Of a stretch of DNA of 64,000 nt, positions 44,187-54,568 are shown piece after piece (position 1 is the first letter of the stretch; each line of letters starts with the position of its first letter). Where the stretch lies: the NCBI RefSeq assembly GCF_003399765.1, contig NZ_NFZV01000009.1, forward strand, positions 62,001 to 126,000. Direction: 5' to 3'. The position numbers were made by a program, and so were the translations under genes. The DNA comes from Alkalilimnicola ehrlichii. Lineage in GTDB: Bacteria; Pseudomonadota; Gammaproteobacteria; Nitrococcales; AK92. The notes under the pieces are model-generated. The model was not told the origin of the DNA and searched no databases. It saw nothing but the letters and a program-made list of their open reading frames with translations.

Positions 44187-44981
44187 GTGGAAATGGTTGA
44201 TAATCGAAAGACTATTGAGATTCCTAGCGAAGCGGAGCAGGCCCAGGCGGCAGTCCGAGATTTGCTTGGCGATTCGTTAGTCGGTATTTATCTGTTTGGT
44301 TCGGCCGTGATCGGAGGTCTGCGTGTCGACAGCGATGTCGATCTCCTGGTCGCGACCGCTAGGCCGCTCGGCGACGAAGAGCGCAGTAACCTACTCTCGC
44401 GCTTGCTGCGGATTTCCGGGAGGGTCGGCGAGTCACCTGCTGCCAGGCCGTTGGAACTGACCGTTCTCAATGTGCCGGACGTGGTGCCTTGGCGTTATCC
44501 TCCCGCAGCCGAATTCGTCTATGGCGAATGGCTGCGCGACGACTTTGAGGCCGGGAGTGTGCCGCAACCGGTTACCGACCCCGACCTGACGATCGTCTTG
44601 AAGAAAGTCTTGGATCACAGTGTCCCGCTCTATGGTCCCAATGCCGGCGAGTTGTTCGAGCCGGTTACGATGAGCGCTGTTCGGCAAGCAATACGGGACT
44701 CTCTACCCGCGGTGCTGGGCGGTGTCGAGGGGGATGAGCGGAATACGATCCTGACGCTTGCGCGTATGTGGTTGACCCTCGCCGAGGGCGATATTGCCCC
44801 GAAAGATGTGGCTGCCGAATGGGCCATAAAGCAGCTACCGGTTGAGCATGGCCATCTGCTCGGCGAGGCCAGGCTCGCTTACCTTGGTCGAACCCAGGAC
44901 GACTGGGGGCCTCGGGCAGTTGAGTTGGAGAAGCTTGTTCGCTACATGGAGGGGCGAATCATAGCTTGCCTGAACGGTTGA
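44187..44981 (+). CDS. AadA-like aminoglycoside nucleotidyltransferase ANT(3'')
   Basis: This 264-residue enzyme should adenylylate streptomycin/spectinomycin-type aminoglycosides. The nucleotidyltransferase motif YLFGSAVIGGLRVDSDVDLL (about residues 35-54) matches GS-x-x-G-x-D-x-D. The catalytic Glu lies in RPLELTVLN, and the C-terminal domain has LTLARMW and IAPKDVAAEWA, close to AadA. GTG at 44187 or ATG at 44193 may start it. No integron or transposon signal surrounds it, so it looks chromosomal and intrinsic. Another natural substrate is possible. Confidence 0.88.
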   Translation: MEMVDNRKTIEIPSEAEQAQAAVRDLLGDSLVGIYLFGSAVIGGLRVDSDVDLLVATARPLGDEERSNLLSRLLRISGRVGESPAARPLELTVLNVPDVVPWRYPPAAEFVYGEWLRDDFEAGSVPQPVTDPDLTIVLKKVLDHSVPLYGPNAGELFEPVTMSAVRQAIRDSLPAVLGGVEGDERNTILTLARMWLTLAEGDIAPKDVAAEWAIKQLPVEHGHLLGEARLAYLGRTQDDWGPRAVELEKLVRYMEGRIIACLNG

Positions 44982-45425
44982 AGTTGTTTGCCCCATACCG
45001 GAGAACGGGGGGAGCCGGTAAGGCAAAGCCTGCTCACGCGTAGGGGAGAGGCTCGTGCATTATGTCTACGGTTTAATAAAAGACGAAATTGTTATGTTTA
45101 TTAGACATCAGTGAAGCAAGGGCGGACGTTAAATCGTGTGTTTTCGATAATGTGATTTGCCCGGCGCCTTTAACGTCAAACCGGGAGTATGGGCAATTTT
45201 TGGCGTATGCTCCCGGCGTGTTGCGACCGTGTGCTGCATGCAGGCCCCGATTAGGCCGATAAAGACAAGCTATCCTGCTGCCGTAGCTTCCATTTTGTCG
45301 TAAACCGTGGCTTAATGAGGCCACGCCAAATCAATATGTTAGCTGTAACTTATACCCCTCCCTTTAAGGTGGCGCGGTGTGCGTACGCATGTGCGTGAAT
45401 TATGGAAAATAGGATCGACGCTAAG
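44982..45425. other. Intergenic region with repeats
   Basis: No gene is supported in these 444 bases. GACGTTAAA (45125-45133) recurs inverted at 45169-45177, and TTTAACGTCA recurs again at 45496. A near-perfect 10-base-pair hairpin lies at 45181-45216. The promoter of the RND genes must be here. Confidence 0.45.
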
Positions 45426-46524
45426 ATGTCTCTCGGATTTGATCTCGGCATGCCGCAGCTTGTGTCCAGGCGTTACTCGAAAGGCGTTACGCGCTGTTTA
45501 ACGTCAGGTCGTATTCTGCCTTGGGCGGCTTTTTGTGTTTCGGTTTTTTAGTCAGGGTTCCGCTTGGGCTGCACAACCTGTGCCGGTGTCGGCCCAGCCG
45601 CTGGACGAGCTGGTCGTTTTTCCGGAAGTGAGCGCGCCGGCTTCGGTTTTGAGCCTGAACGATAGCCGTATCAGCGCTCAGGTAAATGCCCGGGTGCTGG
45701 AGGTTCCTATTCGGGTAGGCGATGTGGTGTCCGAGGGCGCAGTGCTTGCGCGTTTGGACGGTACCGATTACCAACTGCAAGTGGCGCAAACCCAGGCGAG
45801 TTTAAGGGTACTTGCAGCTCGGATTGAGCTTGCCCAGTATCAGCTGGAGCGTAAGCAGAAGCTGATGGATACCGGCGACGTTTCCGAGGAAGAGGTTAAG
45901 CGACACAGGACCGAGGTTGCCAGCTTGCTCGGCGAGCGCGAGGCACAGGAGGCGGTGTTGGCGCGGGCGCGAGCGGACCTGGAACGCACAACCCTGCGCG
46001 CTCCTTTCGGCGGCGTTGTGATGGAACGGCTGGCGCAGGTCGGCGAGTTAGTCAGCCCGGGGGCGCCGGTCGTGCGTTTGTTGGATCTCGACAGTATAGA
46101 GGTTTCGGCACGCATTCGTACCGAAGATGTCGCAACGCTCGACGAGGTTCGCGACGTCGTCTTTGCTGTGGGCGGTGTTCGTTATCCGCTGACGCTGCGG
46201 GCTGTTGCGCCGGCGGTGGATAACCGCGACCGCAGCCAAGAAGTACGCTTGTCGTTCTCCGGCGAGCGACCCTTGCCGGGTACGGCGGGGCGCTTGAGCT
46301 GGCGTAGCGATGTTCCGCATCTTCCCCCAGGTATGGTGCTTAGCCGTGGAGGGAGGCTCGGTGTGTTTGTCGTTGACGACGGCGAGCAGCCGCGGGCGCG
46401 CTTCGTACCTCTGGAACAAGCGAGAGAGGGGCGTGCGGCACCGCTGTCCGACACGCTGGAAGGTTTGCTAGTCACCGACGGGCGCTTTCGTCTACAGGAC
46501 GGTGATCCGGTAAAGGTGGACTAG
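45426..46524 (+). CDS. RND efflux periplasmic adaptor subunit (probable N-terminal indel)
   Basis: This HlyD/MdtA-type membrane fusion protein links the inner-membrane pump to an outer channel. It has barrel-sandwich halves (SRISAQVNARVLEVPIRVGD, then LRAPFGGVVMERLAQVGELV) separated by a coiled-coil hairpin, then a beta-barrel. The frame that is open only from GTG 45535 has no signal peptide. Joining it to the upstream frame from ATG 45426 across the T run at 45544-45549 gives an LPWAAFCVSVF...SAWAAQP export signal. The indel is therefore likely, but its size (one extra T or two missing) is uncertain. It is the first gene of a pump operon. Confidence 0.85.
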
Positions 46525-46525
46525 G

Positions 46526-49500
46526 ATGCAGCTCCTGCGCGCTTTTCTCTCTAACCACGTTCTGGCCAACATTGCCTTCGTGGTCGTTATTATTCTGGGT
46601 GTGCTGGCTTATCTGGCATTGCCTCGTGCGCAAGACCCGGAAGTTAATTTTAATTGGATCAGTATCATAACGGCCTTTCCCGGCGCTAGTGCGGCCGATG
46701 TCGAGAAGCTGGTGACCGATCCGCTGGAAGAGGCTATCGAGAATGTTCCCGATATCCGCTTTGTCTCCAGCACCAGCCGAGAAGGGCTTTCCGATATATT
46801 GGTACGTTTCGACGATATCGGCACGCGCGCCTTCGAGCGGCGGTTAAACGATCTGCGGCGGGAGGTTCAGAATAAGAGCAGCCAAGAGCTGCCGGTGGCC
46901 GCCGAAGACCCGCTGATCCGCGAGATTACGACGTCCAACGCCTTTCCCATTGCCACCGTCGTCGTCGTCGGGCAAAGCAACGATGAGATGCTGCGCCGCG
47001 AGGCGCGGATCGCTCGGCAAGATATCCAGCGGCTGCGCGGTGTGGACACCGTGGATGCCGCTGGCCTGAACGATCCGGAGCTACAGGTGTTTTTCGATCC
47101 GCTGCGGCTCCAGCAGTATGGCGTCACCGCCACGGCGCTGGCCGATACGATCAGTGCCTATTTCCGCGATACCTCGGCCGGGAACCTCAGCCTCAGCGAG
47201 CGACAATGGTTGGTGCGCGTGCTAGGTACCGATGCCGAGCCCACCTACATCGCCCAGCTCCCTGTGCTGACCGCTTACGGGGAAGTCCCGATTGCGAGTT
47301 TGGCGGATGTGCAGCGGGGGCGTTCGGATGCCAGACAGATGGTCTCCTATCAACAGCGACCCGCGGTTACGCTGGGCATCAGCAAAACGGCCGATGCGAA
47401 TACGCTGGATCTGGTAGCCCGGATCGGGGAGTACATTGAGGATAGGAACGACCTGCTGGCTCCCATGGGGGTTCAGCTTGTGTTGTTGGACGACCAGACT
47501 GCCTCGACCCGCGATGCGATCAATGTCATGCAAACGAACGCGCTGTTGGGGCTGCTGTTTGTGTTTGCGGTGGCGTTCGTGTTTCTCGGCGGGCGTATCG
47601 CCTTCTTCGTCGGTATCGGTATTCCGTTCGTTCTGGCCGGCACCTTCCTCGTGTTGAGCGTAAGCGGCCAAACGCTTAATCAATCGGTCCTGCTGGGCGT
47701 GGTGATCGCCTTGGGTATGTTGGTGGACGATGCCGTCGTGGTGGTCGAATCCGTCTACTACCGCTTGCAGCGCGGGATGGAGACCATGCAGGCCGTATTG
47801 GAAGCGCTGCGTGAGGTCTTTGCGCCGGTGACTACCTCGGTGCTGACGACTATTGCCGCTTTCTTGCCGTTAATGTTAATGCCCGGCATTGTCGGCGAGT
47901 TCATGTTCGTCATTCCCTTTGTGGTCACTGTCGCGCTCGTGGTAAGCCTGTTCCAGGCTTACTGGATGCTGCCCGTTCACATTTCCGCGGCAGGCGTGCA
48001 GTTCGACCGTCCGTCCCGCACGCAGGCCTTGCGTGTCCGCGGTACGCATTGGCTACGGGTGAAATACAGTCAGGCTTTGGTCAAAGTACTACGCAGGCCT
48101 TGGCTTTCGCTGGCGGCAGTGGTTTTGCTGTTCGTGCTGACAATTGGGGCATTCGCCGCCGGCTTGGTGCGGGTGCAGTTCTTCACCTTCGACCCGTTGC
48201 GGCTGTTCTACGTGAACGTCGAGATGGAGCCGGGCGCTAGTCTGGAAGACACGCTGCGTCATGTTGAGCTCATCGAATCGAAAGTACTGAGCGGTGTCGA
48301 AGACCACGAGCTGCGCGGAAGCAGCGCCATGGCCGGCATGATGTTTACCGAAACGGCGCCCTTTTTCGGCGACAATTACGGTCAGGTCATGGTCAGCCTA
48401 CAGCCGCGCGGCCGCAATGGACGGGATGCCGACGACATCGTCGAACAGGTGCGCGCCGATGTAATGAGCACCGCAGGGCCGAAGAACATCGCCTTTTTGA
48501 CCTTATCTGGCGGTCCGCCGACTTCTAAACCTATCAATATCAAGGTCCGCGGCAACGATTTCGATGAATTGCGAGCCGCAGCGGACGCCTTGAAGGAGGT
48601 GTTGGCGGCGATGCCGGGTGTAACCGATATCATCGACGACGACTCCTCCGGCAAAGACGAGCTGCGTTTCCGCTTCGATAGCGATGCGGTGCGGCGTGCG
48701 CAAATCAACCCTGCGGATCTGGCTCGCACGATGCGGTTGCTGGTGGATGGCGAGGTAGTCTCCAGCATGCAGCACGAGGGCGAAACGCTGGAGGTGCGAG
48801 TGCGCGCGCTACCGACGGTGACACATGATATCGATGCCATGTTGCGCCAACCGATCGTGCTCGCCGATGGCGGGGAGGTTGCGCTTGGGCAATTGCTGAG
48901 TGTCGAAACCGGATTGGGGCGGGCAAGCATCCGGCATTACAACATGCGCCGGGTGATTACGGTGGAGGCCGACCTCGATCAGCGGCAGATGAATACCCTG
49001 GCGGCAAATCGCCAGGTCGTTAACGAGTGGCAGGAGATACGGCATCGGTTTCCGGGCGTAGTGCTCGACTTTACGGGCGAGATGGACGATATCCAGGAAA
49101 GCCTGGACGCCATGCTGATGTTGTTTTTACTCGGTATCGGCTTGATTTATCTGATCCTGGGGACGCTGTTTAAGAGCTACTGGCAGCCGTTTATGATTCT
49201 GGTCACCGTGCCTCTGGCCTTTATTGGCGTGACGCTAGGGCTGGTGGTAACGCAGGCGCCGCTTAGTCTCTTTACGATGTATGGCGTCATTGCCCTTGGA
49301 GGTATCGCGGTAAACTCCGCGATCGTGATGATCGATGCGGCAAATCGCCGTTTGCAATCGGGTATGACGGTCTTGCATGCCATCGTTTACGCCGGGCGCC
49401 GTCGTGTGGTACCTATTCTGATCACCTCGCTGACAACCATTGCGGGCCTGTTCTCGCTCGCCGTCGGCTTGGGCGGGCGCTCGATGCTGTGGGGGCCGGT

Positions 49501-49633
49501 GGCGTCGGCTATCGTATGGGGCTTAGCGTTCTCGACGGTGCTGACGCTATTTGTGATACCGCTGTTATATAGAATCTTCATGGGCCGAGCGGTGGCGCGT
49601 CGTAACAAGCGGGATTCAGTGCCTGCCGCCTAA
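46526..49633 (+). CDS. RND efflux pump permease subunit
   Basis: This 1035-residue proton-driven inner-membrane transporter of the AcrB/MexB superfamily has 12 membrane segments and two large periplasmic loops. DDAVVVVES in TM4 carries the proton-relay Asp residues. Typical motifs are FPGASAADVEKLVTDPLEEAIENV (quoted in part: ASAADVEKLVTDPLEEA), GGIAVNSAIVMIDAANRR and TSLTTIAGLF. It starts 1 base after the adaptor stop. No outer-membrane channel gene is adjacent, so it presumably borrows TolC. The substrate is unknown. Confidence 0.95.
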   Translation: MQLLRAFLSNHVLANIAFVVVIILGVLAYLALPRAQDPEVNFNWISIITAFPGASAADVEKLVTDPLEEAIENVPDIRFVSSTSREGLSDILVRFDDIGTRAFERRLNDLRREVQNKSSQELPVAAEDPLIREITTSNAFPIATVVVVGQSNDEMLRREARIARQDIQRLRGVDTVDAAGLNDPELQVFFDPLRLQQYGVTATALADTISAYFRDTSAGNLSLSERQWLVRVLGTDAEPTYIAQLPVLTAYGEVPIASLADVQRGRSDARQMVSYQQRPAVTLGISKTADANTLDLVARIGEYIEDRNDLLAPMGVQLVLLDDQTASTRDAINVMQTNALLGLLFVFAVAFVFLGGRIAFFVGIGIPFVLAGTFLVLSVSGQTLNQSVLLGVVIALGMLVDDAVVVVESVYYRLQRGMETMQAVLEALREVFAPVTTSVLTTIAAFLPLMLMPGIVGEFMFVIPFVVTVALVVSLFQAYWMLPVHISAAGVQFDRPSRTQALRVRGTHWLRVKYSQALVKVLRRPWLSLAAVVLLFVLTIGAFAAGLVRVQFFTFDPLRLFYVNVEMEPGASLEDTLRHVELIESKVLSGVEDHELRGSSAMAGMMFTETAPFFGDNYGQVMVSLQPRGRNGRDADDIVEQVRADVMSTAGPKNIAFLTLSGGPPTSKPINIKVRGNDFDELRAAADALKEVLAAMPGVTDIIDDDSSGKDELRFRFDSDAVRRAQINPADLARTMRLLVDGEVVSSMQHEGETLEVRVRALPTVTHDIDAMLRQPIVLADGGEVALGQLLSVETGLGRASIRHYNMRRVITVEADLDQRQMNTLAANRQVVNEWQEIRHRFPGVVLDFTGEMDDIQESLDAMLMLFLLGIGLIYLILGTLFKSYWQPFMILVTVPLAFIGVTLGLVVTQAPLSLFTMYGVIALGGIAVNSAIVMIDAANRRLQSGMTVLHAIVYAGRRRVVPILITSLTTIAGLFSLAVGLGGRSMLWGPVASAIVWGLAFSTVLTLFVIPLLYRIFMGRAVARRNKRDSVPAA

Positions 49634-49943
49634 AGCGACGCTTGTCGTACCGCGTTGCCTTAACTGTACCCACGCAGGCGTGCGCCTGCGTGGGTTTCTT
49701 GGCGAGCTATCGGTATTTTGCCCCCCCCTCACGCGTACTGTTTTTTCCACCAAGCGATTGATGTCGCCGATTTGCGGTTGATTCTGCGCTATCCTGATTA
49801 AGGAAGTGCTGATTGTTTCCTTGGGCTAACAGGCTCAAGCGGATTGCCGATTATCGGCATTAGTTGTATGCGCGATCGAAGCTGCGGCTTCGCCCGTCCC
49901 GCTGGCTGAGAAGGCCTGCATAATTAAAGACCCCGTTGTTTAT
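49634..49943. other. Intergenic region with the RND terminator
   Basis: Apart from the terminator at 49668-49695, nothing is seen in these 310 bases. The promoter of the receiver-CheC gene lies here. Confidence 0.5.
49668..49700 (+). terminator. Terminator of the RND operon
   Basis: A perfect 12-base-pair stem (ACCCACGCAGGC / GCCTGCGTGGGT) with the loop GTGC is followed by TTCTT. Confidence 0.8.
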
Positions 49944-50944
49944 ATGCCGACATCCATACTTATCTGTGACGATTCCAGCATGGCCCGCAAACAAATTGCC
50001 CGGGCTCTAGACCCAGCATGGGGCGTTGAGGTGATGTTTGCCAAGGATGGGGCCGAGGGCTTGAGCATGCTTCGCAAAGCTCGCCCCGCGCTGATGCTGT
50101 TGGATTTAACTATGCCGGTAATGGACGGCTTCGACGTGCTCAAAGCCATGGCTGCCGAAGGTCTGGATATACCGGTTGTCGTGATCTCTGGCGATATCCA
50201 ACCGGATGCGCGTCGGCGCGTAAAAGCACTTGGGGCGCTGGAATTTATAAAAAACCGATCGACGGCAAGCTTCTGACTAGCGTGCTTGGTCGGTTAAATA
50301 TCGCTGGGCTGGCGGGCGATGGGGGCGAGCAGTGGCCGGAGCAGGATGTTTCGGTCAACGCTTTCGATTGTTATCGGGAGCTGGCCAACGTCGCTATGGG
50401 GCAGGCGGCGGATCTGCTGGCGAGGCTGCTGGATGTGTTTGTCGTTTTGCCGGTTCCCAACGTCAACCTCTTCGATCCCGGAGAGCTTAGTATGGCCTTG
50501 TCGGCGGCGACCCGCTCCGGTAGCGGAGCGGCTGTGTGCCAAGGTTACATGTCGCCCGGTATTGCGGGCGAGGCATTGTTGATCTTTAACGATACTAGCA
50601 TTCCTAATCTTGCGCGGTTAATGAAATACCGGGGCGAACTTGATGAGTCGGCGAAATCGGAATTATTACTGGATACCGGCAATATTCTTATCGGCGCTTG
50701 TTTGAAAGGGATTGCCGATCAGCTGGATACGCGCTTTAGCCAAGGGCATCCTACCGTCCTCGGCCAGCACCGCGATATCGATGCGTTGGTTGAAAACAGC
50801 AAGGCGCGCGGAAGCCGCACCTTGGCGATCGAGATTTGCTATACCATTGAAGATTACGACATTAGCTGCGACCTGCTGCTTTTGTTCACAGAAGATTCGA
50901 TGACCTCCCTGAACGAAAAAATGGCTCCTCTTATCAATGCATAA
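49944..50944 (+). CDS. Response regulator receiver fused to CheC-like phosphatase domain (frameshift)
   Basis: Residues 1-115 are a receiver domain with the phospho-acceptor Asp in LMLLDLTMPVMDGFDVL and a Lys after FIK. The frame breaks at the six-A run 50249-50254. Adding one A joins it to a CheC/CheX-like domain and gives 333 residues. The domain keeps D-x3-E-x2-N in DCYRELANVAMGQA; the second copy is LLLDTGNILIGA. CheC proteins dephosphorylate receivers, so this may be a self-limiting or cross-acting regulator. It overlaps the GGDEF gene by 8 bases. Confidence 0.82.
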
Positions 50945-51904
50945 CAGCGATACCAAAATCGACATCGCCGAGTTTCACTGGCTTTTGGAAATACTGCAAA
51001 ATGTCGATGTCGGCCTCGTGGTGCTCGACAGCAACTATAGGATTCAGCTATGGAATAGCTTCATGGAAAGCCATAGCGGCAAGAGTTCGACGCAGGTCAT
51101 GGACAGGGAGCTATTCGAGTTGTTTCCGGAGATCCCGGAGGCTTGGCTCCGACATAAAGTCGACCCCGTTTTTCTGCTTAATAACAGAGCTTTTACCATC
51201 TGGGAGCAGCGGCCTTATCTGTTCCGGTTCCGCAATTATCGTCCTATCACCGGTACCGCCGAGTTTATGTATCAGAATACGACGATGATTCCTTTGCGCT
51301 CTTCGCATGGGAAGGTGACTCATGCTTGCCTCATCGTGTATGACGTCACCGATATCGCCGTTACCAAGCTGGCGCTTACCGAGGCCAACGATCAGTTGGA
51401 GCAGCTGAGTCGGACCGATGCTCTTACGAAGTTGAATAACCGGGGTTATTGGGAAACGTGCCTGATTCAGGAATTTCGCCGTTATCAACGCGGCGGCGGG
51501 GGGCCGCGCTGGTCCTGTTCGACATCGACCATTTTAAATACTTCAACGACACTTTCGGCCATCAAGCCGGCGACGAAGTGCTGCGAACCGTAGCGTCGGT
51601 TCTCCGTAGGAATGTCCGAGAAAGCGACATTGCCGGTCGCTACGGAGGGGAAGAGTTTGGCGTTGTGCTCGTTAACACACGCGCGGATGCCGCCGTGTAT
51701 TTCGCCGAACGGTTGCGCAAGGAAATAGAAAAAGCCACGGTTACCATGGACGGTCGCGTTTTACAGGTCACGGTCAGCCTAGGGGTGGCAGCGTTGACCC
51801 CGGCGATTGCCAACCATCAAGAATGGATCGAGCAAGCCGATCTCGCGCTCTATCGGGCCAAAAACGCAGGGCGTAACCGGGTAAGTGGCGCCGAGGAGTC
51901 GTAG
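50937..51904 (+). CDS. PAS-GGDEF diguanylate cyclase (frameshift)
   Basis: An N-terminal PAS domain (about residues 15-135, VVLDSNYRIQLWNSFMESHS) is followed by a GGDEF domain that should make cyclic di-GMP. The active-site motif is GGEEF (RYGGEEFGVVL). The frame breaks at the six-G run 51498-51503; adding one G restores GGGGAALVLFDIDHFKYFND and gives 322 residues. No RxxD inhibitory site was seen. It is co-transcribed with the receiver-CheC gene, which may control it. Confidence 0.85.
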
Positions 51905-52072
51905 CTTAGGTTGGTCGTTCTTGAATCCCGCGCTGCTTCCGGCCACCTTCGTCGCCAAGTTGGTATGCGCATGGGAGATCAGAGTATCGCGAACCTCAAG
52001 CCGACTTATGACTGAGGTCGTCTCGTCTCGAGTTGAGCAGTGCCGAGAACGGTTGACTCTTGTTCGGCTCGG

Positions 52073-52090
52073 GCGCCCCAAGTGGGGCGC
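52073..52090. terminator. Bidirectional hairpin
   Basis: GCGCCCC / GGGGCGC with a 4-base loop lies between the convergent GGDEF and MFS genes. The T run is weak (GTCGCGTTTT on the plus strand). Confidence 0.5.
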
Positions 52091-52098
52091 GTCGCGTT

Positions 52099-53640
52099 TT
52101 AGGGGGCCTCGCTCAGAGTTTGGACATGTCGTAGCGATACGGCCGATATAATCGCTAATCCTATAATGCCGATGCCGCCGACTAAGCCAATCACATTAAG
52201 GCCGAGGGTAAAGGCTGCTTGGGCCTCTTGTAGTAGATTGTCGGCCAAGCTATCGCCGATAGCGGTGGCCGCCCAAAGGCTATCGCCCATCGCTGTCGAC
52301 ACGTCGGTGGCGAGATCCGGCGCAAGATGAGCGCCAATGTTGGCGCGATAGACTAAGGTCGCCACACTCCCCAGGACGGCAACACCGAGTGCGACGCCGA
52401 GCTCCTGTACCATCTCCGACATGGCCGACGCTGAGCCCGCCTTGGCGACCGGTGCCGCTCCGACGACAAGGTCCGTTCCCAGCGCGGCGATGGTGCCTAG
52501 CCCCAGATAAACAAACGAGAAACCGGTGACGGCGATAATAATACCCGAGGCGTCGGCTTTGAGTTGGGTGAGCAGTAGGTAGCCGACGGTCGATAGGGCA
52601 AGGGCCGTGGCGACGACTAAGCCGGGCCGGATGCGTCGGGCAATGAGGGGAGCGGTAATCCCGGCGGCGACCATCGCCAGTGCGGGCGGTCCCATCCACA
52701 GGCCGGCCATAAGCGGCGATAGGCCGGCCACCAATTGTAAATACTGCGTAACTAAGAGCATCACACCGGAAACGCCAACCAGCCCGACGAGCAAGACCAC
52801 GAGAGCGGCGCTGAAGGTCCGGCTGGAAAACAGTTTCATATCGAGCAGGGGCGTCTCCAGCCGATGTTGTCGGCGCACGAATACGATGGATAATGCGATT
52901 CCTGCCGCTAATGCCACTAGCGGTTGCAGCTCAAAGCCTATCTTGGCCATTTCTTTGATGCCGTAGATTGACGAGAGAATAGCAGCGAGCGATAGCAAGA
53001 CGCTTACCGGGTCTAATCGACCTTTGGTTGGCGAGCGGTATTCGGGTAGTAGCAGCGGCGCGGTGATAAGAAGAATGGCGATGACCGGAACCGCCGCGAG
53101 AAACGCCGCTCCCCACCAGAAGAGATCCAGTAAAAGGCCACCGACAATGGGTCCGGCGGCCATGCCCAGGGCAAACATCGTAGCCCATACCCCGATGGCA
53201 AGCGCGCGCTGACGCGGTAGGCTGAACATGTTGCTGATTAAAGCCAAGGTGGACGGCATCAGCGTTGCACCTGCCACGCCCAAGGCTGCCCGCGCAGCGA
53301 TCAGCATCTCGGCGTTGACGGAATAGGCCGCAACGACCGATGCGATACCGAAGGCGCCGGCACCGATCAGCAACAGCCGGCGGCGGCCTATTCGGTCGCC
53401 GAGATTTCCCATCGTAATCAGAAAACCTGCGATCATGAAGCCGTAAATGTCCATGATCCAGAGCGCCTGGGTGCTGCTGGGTTGGAGGTCTAAAGCAAGC
53501 GCCGGCAGTGCCAGATACAGCAAAGTGACATCGAGCCCCAGTAATAAGGTCGGTAAGGCGAGCACGGCGAGCCCGAGCCATTCCCGGATGCCTGCGCCTG
53601 TATGAGAAGGGGGTGTGTGTTGGCCAGCGTAAGAACTCAT
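52099..53640 (-). CDS. MFS transporter, DHA2 family (SmvA/QacA-like)
   Basis: This 513-residue drug:proton antiporter is predicted to have 14 membrane segments. The motifs are LDVTLLYLALPALALDL in TM1, GNLGDRIGRRRLLL (motif A) and GVAGATLMPSTLALI (motif C-like). By similarity it should export cationic biocides and dyes. It is divergent from an MmyB-like regulator gene, which probably represses it. Confidence 0.92.
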   Translation of the reverse strand: MSSYAGQHTPPSHTGAGIREWLGLAVLALPTLLLGLDVTLLYLALPALALDLQPSSTQALWIMDIYGFMIAGFLITMGNLGDRIGRRRLLLIGAGAFGIASVVAAYSVNAEMLIAARAALGVAGATLMPSTLALISNMFSLPRQRALAIGVWATMFALGMAAGPIVGGLLLDLFWWGAAFLAAVPVIAILLITAPLLLPEYRSPTKGRLDPVSVLLSLAAILSSIYGIKEMAKIGFELQPLVALAAGIALSIVFVRRQHRLETPLLDMKLFSSRTFSAALVVLLVGLVGVSGVMLLVTQYLQLVAGLSPLMAGLWMGPPALAMVAAGITAPLIARRIRPGLVVATALALSTVGYLLLTQLKADASGIIIAVTGFSFVYLGLGTIAALGTDLVVGAAPVAKAGSASAMSEMVQELGVALGVAVLGSVATLVYRANIGAHLAPDLATDVSTAMGDSLWAATAIGDSLADNLLQEAQAAFTLGLNVIGLVGGIGIIGLAIISAVSLRHVQTLSEAP

Positions 53641-53733
53641 GTCGCCTCCGGAATAGAATGGGAAGCGGCATTATTAATACGGCTCTAGTGGGGGTACAAT
53701 ATATCTAATTATCCTATTACCAGGAGTAATGCG

Positions 53734-54568
53734 GTGAAGGAACGGACCCTTGCACGAACGCGGAACGAACTTACGGAGTTCTTGCTTCACCACCGAAACA
53801 AGCTGAAACCCGCAGATGTCGGCTTACCCATCACGGGGCGCCGCCGCACACCCGGCTTGCGGCGAGAGGAAGTGGCGGCGCTCGCCGGAGTGGGGCTTAC
53901 CTGGTATACGTGGTTCGAACAGGGGCGCGATATTAATGTCTCGCAGCAGTTTCTTTTGAATCTGGCCCATGCGTTGAAACTTGACGACGCGGAGTGTTGC
54001 CATCTCTTCATGCTGGCGCACCGACGTCCCCCTCCGCCCGAGAGCTACCAGTGGTTGTCCGTGTCTCCGCTAACGCAGCGCTTGCTGGATGATCTGGTAG
54101 CCAGGCCCGCCTATGTCATGAATCTGCGTTGGGATGTTATTGCCTGGAATACTGCGGCCGACCGCTTGTTTGGTTTGCCGGCAAAGACCATTATCGGCGC
54201 AATGTCATGCGGATGATGTTCGCGGATGGAGAGCTGCGTGGGCGACTGCCCGAGTGGCAGCGGGATGCGCCGCGGCTATTGACTCAATTCCGCTGCGATT
54301 TAGCGGCCGCGCCCGAGGACCCGGCGATGCTGGAGCTGATCGATGAGCTACGGAAAGTATCTGCGGACTTTCGGCGGTGGTGGGAAACGCGGGGGCGGAC
54401 GAGTATTGTCAAGGAATCGCGGCGATACTCGACCCCGAGTCCGTTCGCATGGATTTCGACCACGAAACGATGATCGTCGACGCGCACCGACATCTTAGAA
54501 TGATCGTCTACTTTGCCCGCCATGAGCACGCTGTATCGTCGCTATCCGGCAGTGCCCAGCGAGGGTAG
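53734..54568 (+). CDS. MmyB-like helix-turn-helix regulator (two frameshifts)
   Basis: The N-terminal XRE-type helix-turn-helix (RRTPGLRREEVAALAGVGLT, then WYTWFEQGRDINVS) is followed by the MmyB-like ligand-binding domain. The frame breaks at TTT 54174-54176 and at GGGGG 54391-54395. Adding one base to each gives 278 residues, including GFAGKDHYRRNVMRMMF and RGADEYCQGIAAIL, as in the family. The GTG start at 53734 has AGGAG 7 bases upstream. Its 3' end overlaps the amidase gene on the other strand by 27 bases. Confidence 0.8.
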
